This document shows positions 20,534 through 27,805 of a DNA stretch of 64,000 nucleotides, in pieces. The stretch spans positions 40,493 through 104,492 of the forward strand of contig SHZR01000007.1 in assembly GCA_009692205.1 (NCBI GenBank), written 5' to 3'. How positions within the stretch are numbered: the stretch's first letter is position 1; every line of letters begins with the position of its first letter. The notes below the pieces were generated by a model. That model was given only the letters and a program-made list of their open reading frames with translations. It was not told the DNA's origin and ran no database searches. This DNA comes from Gemmatimonadota bacterium (GTDB lineage: Bacteria; Gemmatimonadota; Gemmatimonadetes; Longimicrobiales; Gaopeijiaceae). The position numbers and the translations under genes are program-made.

Positions 20534-21301
20534 ATGGCCCTCGTGATCGGAGGGGTCGAGTTCACCTCGAGGCTCATCGTCGGCACGGGCAAGTACAAGA
20601 CCAACCAAGTCATGATCGATGCCATCCGCGCGTCGGAGGCCGAGATGGTGACCGTGGCCGTTCGGCGCGTCGACCTCGACCGCACCAAGGAAGAGGCAAT
20701 CCTGCACCACCTGAGCCCGAGCGAGTTCTTCCTGCTCGCCAACACCGCGGGCTGCTATACCGCGGATGACGCGGTGCGCTACGCGCGCCTCGCCCGCGCG
20801 GCGGGCTTCAACGAGTTCGTGAAGCTCGAGGTCATCGGCGACGAGGCCACGCTCCTACCCGACGTGGCCGCCACGCTCGTGGCCGCGCGAACGCTCTCGT
20901 CCGAGGGCTTCAAGGTGATGGCATACACGAACGACGACCTCGTGACAGCGCTGCGGCTCGAGGATGCGGGGTGTGTGGCGGTCATGCCGCTCGCGAGCCC
21001 GATCGGTAGCGGGCTCGGTGTAGTGAATCCCTACTTCATTCGCGAGATCAAGCGCCGACTCGATGTGCCCGTCATCGTCGACGCCGGTGTCGGCACGGCC
21101 TCGGACGCGTGCGTGACCATGGAGCAGGGGGTCGACGGCGTGCTCATGAATACCGCGCTCGCGGCCGCGGACGATCCGGTCCGCATGGCGCACGCGATGC
21201 GCCACGCGGTCGTGGCGGGACGTCTCGCCTACCTGGCGGGCCGCATGCCGGCTCGCGAGATCGCCGTGCCGTCCTCGCCGACGCGCGGGATGCTCGACTG
21301 A
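20534..21301 (+). CDS. thiG: Thiazole synthase ThiG
   Basis: 255 residues. The Schiff-base lysine is Lys97 in VKLEVIGD. Other signatures: LIVGTGKYKTNQVM, PNTAGCYTA-like LANTAGCYTADDAVRYARLAR, VMPLASPIGSGLG and VIVDAGVGTASDA. It makes the thiazole phosphate from ThiS thiocarboxylate, deoxyxylulose phosphate and dehydroglycine. The start lies one base after the thiS stop. No thiF, thiO, thiH or thiC is nearby, and no TPP riboswitch was recognised upstream. Confidence 0.97.
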   Translation: MALVIGGVEFTSRLIVGTGKYKTNQVMIDAIRASEAEMVTVAVRRVDLDRTKEEAILHHLSPSEFFLLANTAGCYTADDAVRYARLARAAGFNEFVKLEVIGDEATLLPDVAATLVAARTLSSEGFKVMAYTNDDLVTALRLEDAGCVAVMPLASPIGSGLGVVNPYFIREIKRRLDVPVIVDAGVGTASDACVTMEQGVDGVLMNTALAAADDPVRMAHAMRHAVVAGRLAYLAGRMPAREIAVPSSPTRGMLD

Positions 21302-22617
21302 GCCAAGCCCCTCCACCGAGCGCTGGGCGAGGGGTCGCGCTTCGGGCTCGCCTGCAGGCCGAGCGCGGGAGGCGACTCGATCGCGCGTTCGCGGAAGCCG
21401 CCGCCGACGCCCTGGACGCTCGCGAGCGTGCCTTCGCCCATGAGTTGGCGTACGGGGTGACACGGCTCCGGGGCCGACTCGACCACCTGATCTCGCTTCG
21501 ACTCCACGGGCAGGTCGCCTCCCTCGATCCGCGCGTGTTGGAGATCCTGAGATTGGGTGCGTATCAGCTGCTGTACATGCGGGGGGTTCCCTCGTATGCG
21601 GCGGTATCGGCTACCGTCGAGCAGGTGCGGGCGGAGGTGGGGCCGGGCCCGACAGGCTTGGTCAACGCCGTGCTCAGGCAAGTGGATCGCACCGGCGACG
21701 GGCCCGAGCACTTCCCGGACTTCCGCGCCGACCCCCTCGGGTTTCTGGAGTCGTGGGGCTCGCACCCCCGCTGGCTGCTCGAGCGCTGGCTCACGCGGTG
21801 GAAGCCGGACGACGTGCGCCGGCTCGTGGAGGCGGACAACCGTCGGCCGGGGACCTATCTCCTGCCTCTCGGGACGGACGCCCCGCAGGGCGCTGCCACG
21901 CTCGAAGCCGCCGGCCTACACGCCGAGGCGGTCGGCGAGGGCACGGACAGCCTGCGTCTGGGCGAGGGGGTGACGCCCGCCGCCGCGCTCGCTGCGCTGC
22001 CTCGAGCGGTCGTGCAGGACCCGGCAACCAGTCTGGTGTCGCGATACGCTGATGTCCCTAGGGGCACGAAGGTTGCAGACCTGTGTGCTGCTCCGGGCGG
22101 AAAGGTGCTCGCCGTCGCGGATCGCCCTGTCTATACTCTGGCCGCCGACCGCTCGGAGTCCCGCCTGCTCATGGTCAAGGAAAACGCCCGCCGCGTAGGG
22201 CTCCCGCTCGGGCTCGTGGTGGCCGACGCCCTCCATCCGCCCCTGCGTGGCGTCGACGTCATCCTGCTCGACGCTCCCTGCTCGGGCACCGGAACCCTCG
22301 CGCGGCGTCCGGACGCTCGCTGGAGGCTGGAGCCCGAGTCCATTCGCGAGCTCGTGGGCGTGCAGCGGGACATGCTGCGGGCTTCCGCCGAGGTGCTCGG
22401 CCAGGGCGGGCTGCTGGTATACTCCACCTGCTCGCTCGAGACCGAGGAGAACGAGGAGCAGGTCGAAGCGTTCCTCACGAGCCACAGGGAGTTCCGCATC
22501 GAGGCCACGGACGCCGTTCCCTCCCGCTACCTCGACTCCGTGGGGCAGCTTTCGGTGACCCCGCAGGGCGCCGGCTTCGACGGGGCGTTTGCCGCACGAC
22601 TCAGGAAGGTGGGATGA
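21298..22617 (+). CDS. rsmB: 16S rRNA m5C967 methyltransferase RsmB
   Basis: About 439 residues. The N-terminal NusB-like domain includes RAFAHELAYGVTRLRGRLDHL. The catalytic domain shows ADLCAAPGGKVLAVA (SAM loop), LLDAPCSGTGTLARRPDARW with Cys328, and LVYSTCSLETEENEEQVE with the catalytic Cys378. The start is a puzzle: between an ATG at 21109, deep inside thiG, and a GTG near 21457, inside the conserved domain, the frame contains no ATG, GTG or TTG. The CTG at 21298, overlapping the thiG stop as CTGA, is the most economical start and is used here. The stop overlaps the PASTA gene ATG. Confidence 0.93.
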   Translation: MSQAPPPSAGRGVALRARLQAERGRRLDRAFAEAAADALDARERAFAHELAYGVTRLRGRLDHLISLRLHGQVASLDPRVLEILRLGAYQLLYMRGVPSYAAVSATVEQVRAEVGPGPTGLVNAVLRQVDRTGDGPEHFPDFRADPLGFLESWGSHPRWLLERWLTRWKPDDVRRLVEADNRRPGTYLLPLGTDAPQGAATLEAAGLHAEAVGEGTDSLRLGEGVTPAAALAALPRAVVQDPATSLVSRYADVPRGTKVADLCAAPGGKVLAVADRPVYTLAADRSESRLLMVKENARRVGLPLGLVVADALHPPLRGVDVILLDAPCSGTGTLARRPDARWRLEPESIRELVGVQRDMLRASAEVLGQGGLLVYSTCSLETEENEEQVEAFLTSHREFRIEATDAVPSRYLDSVGQLSVTPQGAGFDGAFAARLRKVG

Positions 22618-23441
22618 AGCTCGGCGGCTCCCTCGAACGCAGGCGGGGGCGCGGGCGCTCGTTTCGACTGCCCGGTGCCGAGGGCGGCCCGCCCCTCCCG
22701 CGCCTCGAGCGAGAGCTCCTGGTCAAGATCGGGGCGCTTGTCGTCGCGGGATGGATCGTAGGTTACGTGCTCTCCACGCGGGTGTTGTTCCCCGCCCCGC
22801 CCCCTCCCGGCGACCTGTTCGAGGTGCCCGACGTGCGCGGACTGGGACTGGCCAGCGCGAGAGAGCTGCTCTCCGGCTCCGGACTCACGCTCGGAGCGAT
22901 CGACTCGCTGCTGCACCCCTCCGTGCCGGCGGAGATCATCCTGGGGCAGTCGCCGCTGCCGGGTCAGGTGGCGCGTCCCGAGACTCCCGTGCGCGTGACC
23001 ATCAGCCTCGGACCGCAGCTGCGCTCGGTGCCCGACGTGCGCGGGCTCGCCGAGGATCGCGCGCGGATCGTGCTCGAGACGAGCGGCTTCCTCGTGCGGT
23101 CGGACTCCGCGGAGTCGGAAGAGCCGCGCGGGCGCATCATCGGCGTGTCGCCCCCTCCGGGCGAGCAGGTGGTTCTGCCGGGCCAGGTGCGGCTGATCGT
23201 GAGCATGGGCCCGCCCGTCATCACCATGCCGCTCGTGCTCGGCCTCCTCGAAGAGGAGGCGACCACGATGCTGGATAGCCTCGGGTTGGTGGTTTCCGAG
23301 GTGGAAGAGGTGTTCCGCTTCGGACGCGACCAGGGCATCGTCGTCGAGCAGGAGCCGGCCTCGGACGTCGAGTTGGAGCGGGGAAGCTCGGTACGTCTGA
23401 AGGTCGGACGCCGAGGGCTCGAGCGAGGGAACAATGACTAG
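22614..23441 (+). CDS. Membrane-anchored protein with three PASTA domains, no kinase
   Basis: 275 residues from the ATG overlapping rsmB. A basic cytoplasmic stretch of about 35 residues is followed by one membrane helix (37-58) and three PASTA repeats at roughly 66-132, 135-203 and 205-270, each with a V-P-D-V-R-G-L or similar opening and an x-S-x-G-P end. PASTA domains bind muropeptides or lipid II. In Gram-positive bacteria they form the sensor of PrkC-type Ser/Thr kinases encoded just after def-fmt-rsmB; here the locus position is the same but no kinase domain is present. It overlaps the next gene by 8 bp. Confidence 0.9.
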   Translation: MKLGGSLERRRGRGRSFRLPGAEGGPPLPRLERELLVKIGALVVAGWIVGYVLSTRVLFPAPPPPGDLFEVPDVRGLGLASARELLSGSGLTLGAIDSLLHPSVPAEIILGQSPLPGQVARPETPVRVTISLGPQLRSVPDVRGLAEDRARIVLETSGFLVRSDSAESEEPRGRIIGVSPPPGEQVVLPGQVRLIVSMGPPVITMPLVLGLLEEEATTMLDSLGLVVSEVEEVFRFGRDQGIVVEQEPASDVELERGSSVRLKVGRRGLERGNND

Positions 23442-24036
23442 GCTGATCCGTAGCAATGCGGGCATGAAGCCAACCAACCCGGCTCGTTCGCCTTACTTCT
23501 GGGCCATCATCGCGGGGGTGACCCTCGTGCTCGTGGCCTGGATGGGGCGCGCAAGCTACCGGCCGGTGATCACGGGGTCGGCGGGTCCCGCGTTCACGGC
23601 CTTCACGCTCGACGGAGAGAGCGTGAGCCTCGCGGCCTATTCGGACAAGGTCGTGCTGGTGAACATCTGGGCGACCTGGTGCCTGCCGTGCCGCGAGGAG
23701 ATGCCGTCCATGCAGCGTCTCTACGAAGCGCTGAAGGCGTCAGGGGAAGCCGACGACTTCGAGATCCTCGCGGTGAGCATCGACGCCGCCATGGGTCAGG
23801 AAGATTCAGCCGGTAGACCCGGCGGCGATCTGCAGGCGTTCGCGGACGAGTACGGCCTCACGTTCCCGATTTTGCACGACCCGTCAGGCGACATCCAGCG
23901 GACCTACCAGACCACGGGAGTGCCCGAGTCGTTCGTCATCGGGAAGGACGGTTTGATCTACAAGAAGGTCGCGGGCCCCACGGAGTGGGATCTTCCGGTC
24001 AACCAGGAGTTGGTGCGCCGGCTCCTCGGAGGATAG
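23434..24036 (+). CDS. Membrane-anchored thioredoxin-like protein (TlpA/ResA type)
   Basis: 200 residues; ATG 23464 is a possible shorter start. One N-terminal helix (PYFWAIIAGVTLVLVAWMG) anchors a periplasmic thioredoxin fold. The active site WCLPC is at 82-86, preceded by NIWAT; the cis-Pro is in TTGVPESFVIG. Such proteins reduce disulfides in cytochrome c maturation or envelope proteins. No cytochrome-maturation gene is adjacent. It overlaps the PASTA gene and precedes ybbR by nine bases. Confidence 0.92.
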   Translation: MTRLIRSNAGMKPTNPARSPYFWAIIAGVTLVLVAWMGRASYRPVITGSAGPAFTAFTLDGESVSLAAYSDKVVLVNIWATWCLPCREEMPSMQRLYEALKASGEADDFEILAVSIDAAMGQEDSAGRPGGDLQAFADEYGLTFPILHDPSGDIQRTYQTTGVPESFVIGKDGLIYKKVAGPTEWDLPVNQELVRRLLGG

Positions 24037-24045
24037 TCGCGAGCG

Positions 24046-25020
24046 ATGGCCAGCGCCCTCCGCGTGCTCCTGCACAACTGGCACCTGAAGCTCGCTGCGC
24101 TCGGCCTGGCCGTGTTTCTTTGGGCGATCGTGCAGACCGAGCCGATCAGTCAGGAGACCTTCGCGGCGGTCCCCATTACGGTCGAGGTGTTGGACTCGTC
24201 GTGGACGACCTCGGGAGCGCCGTCGCCGGCCACGGTCGAGCTGCGTCTAGGTGGTCCCGCGCGCGAGATCATCCGACTCGCGCGAGACGGCACGACCCTG
24301 CGCGTTCCCGTCACGATGGTGGGGTCGCGCGACACCGTGATCGCGCTACAGCGCGAGTGGGTGGAGCTCGGCCAGCGCACAGGCGTCACGGTGGAGTCCG
24401 TCTCCCCGCTCACCATCCAAGTCGCGTTCGAGTCGACGGTGACGCGGAGCGTGCGCCTCTGGACTCCGATCCAGGGCATGTTGCCCGAGAACCTCGCGCT
24501 CTCGAGCGATCTCGCGGTCAGTCCGACCACCGTCGCGGTACGCGGTCCCGAACGGCGCATCCGGGGACTCGACTCGCTGCCACTCGTCCCTTTCGACCTC
24601 GGTGCGGTCCGAGCGTCGGGCTCATTTACGCTCGCAGTGGACACGTCCGGACTCGCGGGCGCCACGGTCGAGCCTGCGAGTGTCATGGTCGGTGTCCGCG
24701 TGGAGGCGATGGTCGAGCGCGTGCTCGACAACGTGGTGGTGCACGCCGACGCGCCGGCCGGTGAGCCCCCCGCCGTCGTGTCGCCCGCGTCCATGCAGAT
24801 CCGCCTCACGGGCGCGAGCACGCTCGTGACCGCCATGAACCTGTCGCTCCTGCGGCTCTCGGTCTCGTCCGAGTCGCTGCGCGGATTGGCGCCCAACGAG
24901 ACGCGACGCGTGCCCCTCACCGTGGACGGACTCCCGCCGCTCGTCGTCGCGTATCCCGCGAGCGACGTCGTGACCGTGCGACGCGCGGGCGGCCAACCGA
25001 GTGGTGGAGGGGGTCGTTGA
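24046..25020 (+). CDS. ybbR: YbbR-domain protein
   Basis: 324 residues. The N-terminal helix HNWHLKLAALGLAVFLWAIV is characteristic of YbbR (CdaR) proteins and is followed by successive YbbR beta domains carrying repeated V-x-V-x-G-P segments (VAVRGPERRIRGLDSL). In many bacteria ybbR follows cdaA, the diadenylate cyclase it regulates; here no cdaA is adjacent. The stop overlaps the tsaD TTG start. Confidence 0.88.
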   Translation: MASALRVLLHNWHLKLAALGLAVFLWAIVQTEPISQETFAAVPITVEVLDSSWTTSGAPSPATVELRLGGPAREIIRLARDGTTLRVPVTMVGSRDTVIALQREWVELGQRTGVTVESVSPLTIQVAFESTVTRSVRLWTPIQGMLPENLALSSDLAVSPTTVAVRGPERRIRGLDSLPLVPFDLGAVRASGSFTLAVDTSGLAGATVEPASVMVGVRVEAMVERVLDNVVVHADAPAGEPPAVVSPASMQIRLTGASTLVTAMNLSLLRLSVSSESLRGLAPNETRRVPLTVDGLPPLVVAYPASDVVTVRRAGGQPSGGGGR

Positions 25021-26087
25021 CGGGGCCGATCGCCCCGCTGGCCCTCGGCCTGGAGACGTCGTGTGACGAGACCTCGGCGGCCGTGCTGTCGGGGGACCTG
25101 CGCATCCTCGGGCACGTGATCCTTTCTCAGGACGTGCACGAGGTCTACGGGGGCGTCGTGCCCGAACTCGCAGCCCGCGCGCACCTCCAGAAGGTGGACG
25201 CGGTCGTCGACCAGGCGCTCGAGCAGGCCGGAGTCACTCTGCGCGACATCGACGTCCTCGGGGTGACCGCCGGACCCGGTCTCATCGGCGCGCTCCTCGT
25301 GGGCGTCTGCTGGGCGAAGGCCGCAGCCTATGGCCTCGGCCGGCCCTGGGTCGCGGTGCACCACATGGAGGCGCACCTGTTCTCGCCCTCTCTCGAGGAT
25401 GTCGAGGCCGAGCCGCCTTTCGTCGCGCTGCTCGTCTCGGGCGGCCACACACTCCTGCTGCACGCCACCGCATGGGGTGAGTACCGTCTGCTGGGCGAGA
25501 CGCGCGACGACGCGGCGGGTGAGGCGTTCGACAAAGTGGCGAAGCTCTTGGGCCTCAAGTACCCGGGCGGTCCGGAGATCGAGCGCACGGCCGCCGCGGG
25601 GGACGCCACTCGCCACCGTCTGCCCCGTCCGATGCTCGCTCGTAATCAGCGTCCGGAGGACGAAGCTTTCTACGACTTCTCGTTCAGCGGCCTCAAGACC
25701 GCGGTCGTCGAGCTCGTGCGCTCGCTCGAGGCCGACGGCGTCCTGGAGCGCGAGCGGGCACATGTCGCCGCGGCCTTCCAGGCGGCGGCCGTCGACGTCC
25801 TCGCCACGAAGACCCTGCGCGCGGTGGAGCAGACCGGCTGCGAGAGGGTGCTCCTCGGCGGGGGCGTGAGCGCCAATCGAGCGCTTCGTGGCGAGATCGC
25901 CTCGAGACTCGGCTCGCGCGGGCGGCTCTTCTTTTCGTCGCCGCGGCTGGCCCTGGACAATGGCGCGATGGTTGCGCGCGCCGCGCGTTTCCACTTCGAT
26001 CGAGGTGAGGTTTCGGCGCTGGACGGCTCGGCCTCGGCCGCCCTACGGTTTCCGGGACTGCTGGACCCCCCGAAGCGAGCCAACTGA
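25017..26087 (+). CDS. tsaD: tRNA N6-threonylcarbamoyladenosine transferase TsaD
   Basis: 356 residues from a TTG overlapping ybbR. ASKHA-fold signatures: LGLETSCDETSAAVL, VTAGPGLIGALLVG, the metal-binding HHMEAH with His116 and His120, LLVSGGHTLLL, and GGGVSANRALR. With TsaB, TsaC and TsaE it installs t6A at position 37 of ANN-decoding tRNAs; its partners are not in the window. Confidence 0.97.
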   Translation: MTGPIAPLALGLETSCDETSAAVLSGDLRILGHVILSQDVHEVYGGVVPELAARAHLQKVDAVVDQALEQAGVTLRDIDVLGVTAGPGLIGALLVGVCWAKAAAYGLGRPWVAVHHMEAHLFSPSLEDVEAEPPFVALLVSGGHTLLLHATAWGEYRLLGETRDDAAGEAFDKVAKLLGLKYPGGPEIERTAAAGDATRHRLPRPMLARNQRPEDEAFYDFSFSGLKTAVVELVRSLEADGVLERERAHVAAAFQAAAVDVLATKTLRAVEQTGCERVLLGGGVSANRALRGEIASRLGSRGRLFFSSPRLALDNGAMVARAARFHFDRGEVSALDGSASAALRFPGLLDPPKRAN

Positions 26088-26093
26088 GGGCGC

Positions 26094-26948
26094 ATGTACC
26101 CGATCATCTTCGAACTGCCGAGCTGGATTCCGATCGTCGGAGGGGCTGCGATCACCTCCTTCGGCGTTTTCATGCTGCTGTCCTTCCTCACGGGGGGATA
26201 CCTCACGCGCGCCGGGCTCCGCCGCAACGGCGAGGACCCGGAGAAGGCCTGGGACCTGGTGTTCATGGCGGTGGTCGGCGGGATCGTGGGCGCGCGCCTC
26301 TACTATGTGCTCCTGAACTTTCCGCGGTTCGTCGAGGACCCCATCGGAATAATCTTCGCGCGAGGAGGCCTCGTCTGGTACGGCGGCTTCCTGCTCGCGA
26401 CGGCGTTCGTGGTGTGGGAGGTGCGGCGCCAGAAGCTCCCGCTCCGCCCGACCGCCGACGCCGTGGCGCCCGCGCTCGCGCTCGCCTACGCGGTGGGGCG
26501 GATGGGCTGCTTCCTGGTCGGGGACGACTGGGGCCGGCCGACAAGCTCGTGGGTCGGCGTCAGGTTCCCGCAGGGCACTCCGCCCAGTCACGTCGACATC
26601 ATCCAGCGGGACTTCGGCATCACGGTCGACCCCGCGCTGGTGGAGCAGTATGGGCAGATCGTGCCCGTTCACCCCACGCAGCTCTACGAGGTCGGCCTGA
26701 GCACGCTCATCTTTTTCGTCTTGTGGCAGCTCCGCGGGCGCGCGCGTCCCGCCGGCTGGCTCTTCATGCTGTGGCTCGCGCTCGCGGGAATGGAGCGCTT
26801 CCTGGTGGAGTTCCTACGCGCCAAGGACGATCGCTTCCTCGCCGGGCTGACCGTGGCGCAGGGGATCAGCCTCGCCATCGTAGCCGTCGGCGTCGTGGGG
26901 CTCGTGCGCTTGCCGCGCCAGGAGGGCGCCCGGCCCCGGAGGGCGTGA
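26094..26948 (+). CDS. lgt: Phosphatidylglycerol:prolipoprotein diacylglyceryl transferase
   Basis: 284 residues with about seven membrane helices. RGGLVWYGGFLLA and the Lgt signature GRMGCFLVGDDWGRPT (usual form GRIGNFINGE-x-x-GR) are present, then HPTQLYEVG and a C-terminal RFLVEFLRAKDD. It attaches diacylglycerol to the lipobox cysteine, and the window encodes several likely substrates (the NamZ and NagZ lipoproteins). The Asn-Glu of the signature is changed (Cys-Phe-Leu-Val-Gly-Asp), which is within known variation but worth noting. Confidence 0.95.
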   Translation: MYPIIFELPSWIPIVGGAAITSFGVFMLLSFLTGGYLTRAGLRRNGEDPEKAWDLVFMAVVGGIVGARLYYVLLNFPRFVEDPIGIIFARGGLVWYGGFLLATAFVVWEVRRQKLPLRPTADAVAPALALAYAVGRMGCFLVGDDWGRPTSSWVGVRFPQGTPPSHVDIIQRDFGITVDPALVEQYGQIVPVHPTQLYEVGLSTLIFFVLWQLRGRARPAGWLFMLWLALAGMERFLVEFLRAKDDRFLAGLTVAQGISLAIVAVGVVGLVRLPRQEGARPRRA

Positions 26949-26958
26949 GTTCGTTGCC

Positions 26959-27801
26959 ATGCTGACGATCCTCCACGCCTCGGACCTGCAGTGCGGGCGC
27001 CCCTTCCTGCCCCACGCGGCGGACGCCTTCGTGCGCTTCGCGAACCAGTTGCAGGCGGACGTGATCGTCGTTGCGGGTGACCTGACGCAAAGGGCCAAGG
27101 TCGCTGAGTTCCACACCGCCAAGACGCTGCTCGAGCGGCTACCCGCAGTTCCGGTGATCGTGACGCCTGGCAATCACGACGTTCCGCTCTTTCGCTTGTG
27201 GGAGCGCGCGCTCGCGCCGCATCGAAACTGGCGGGCTCTGATCTCGCCCGACCTCGACTCGTCGGTTCGCAGACCCGGGGCGACGTTCGTCGCCCTCAAC
27301 TCGTCCGCGCCGCGGACCGCCATCGTCAACGGGCGTGTGCGCAGTCGGCAGGTGGAGTTCGCCCGGCGCGCGTTCGAGTCGGCGCCCGAGGATGATGCAC
27401 GCGTGCTCGTGATCCATCACCACTTCGTGCCGGCACCGGATCCAACCGCCGGACGGCCACTGCCCGGAGCGCGTCGGCTCGCCGAGGCATTCGAGTCGAT
27501 GGGGGTCGACCTCGTGCTCGGTGGGCACGTGCACGAGACCCACGTGAACACCTCGCGCGCCCTGCTTCCCGGGCGCGACGGCCCGGGGGTCCCGCTGATC
27601 GCGTGCGGAACGACCACCTCGCGACGCGGTCGCGGGTCGGAGGCGGGTATCAACAGCCTCAACGTGATCCGGGTCGCGCCCCACGAGGTGGAGGTGCTCC
27701 CCCACCGTCTCGCGCCCGGCGCACGGGACTTCGAGCCGGCGGCGGCGATCGTGATTCCGCGGCATCGGACTTCCGGCGCTCGGGGCGCGGCGGTGGGATA
27801 G
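26959..27801 (+). CDS. Calcineurin-like metallophosphoesterase
   Basis: 280 residues. Dinuclear metal motifs: HASDLQCG, VVAGDLTQR, TPGNHDVP, VIHHHFV and GGHVHETH. The layout matches the CpdA/Icc group of cyclic-nucleotide or phospholipid phosphoesterases; the substrate is not determined. No signal peptide. It precedes the Omp85 gene by four bases and is likely co-transcribed with lgt. Confidence 0.92.
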   Translation: MLTILHASDLQCGRPFLPHAADAFVRFANQLQADVIVVAGDLTQRAKVAEFHTAKTLLERLPAVPVIVTPGNHDVPLFRLWERALAPHRNWRALISPDLDSSVRRPGATFVALNSSAPRTAIVNGRVRSRQVEFARRAFESAPEDDARVLVIHHHFVPAPDPTAGRPLPGARRLAEAFESMGVDLVLGGHVHETHVNTSRALLPGRDGPGVPLIACGTTTSRRGRGSEAGINSLNVIRVAPHEVEVLPHRLAPGARDFEPAAAIVIPRHRTSGARGAAVG

Positions 27802-27805
27802 CCTC

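Noticed and set aside
24150..25994. 614-codon open frame on the minus strand
   Set aside because: It lies opposite ybbR and tsaD, both certain. High GC makes stop codons rare in antisense frames, and the translation is low-complexity Arg/Ser-rich in part.
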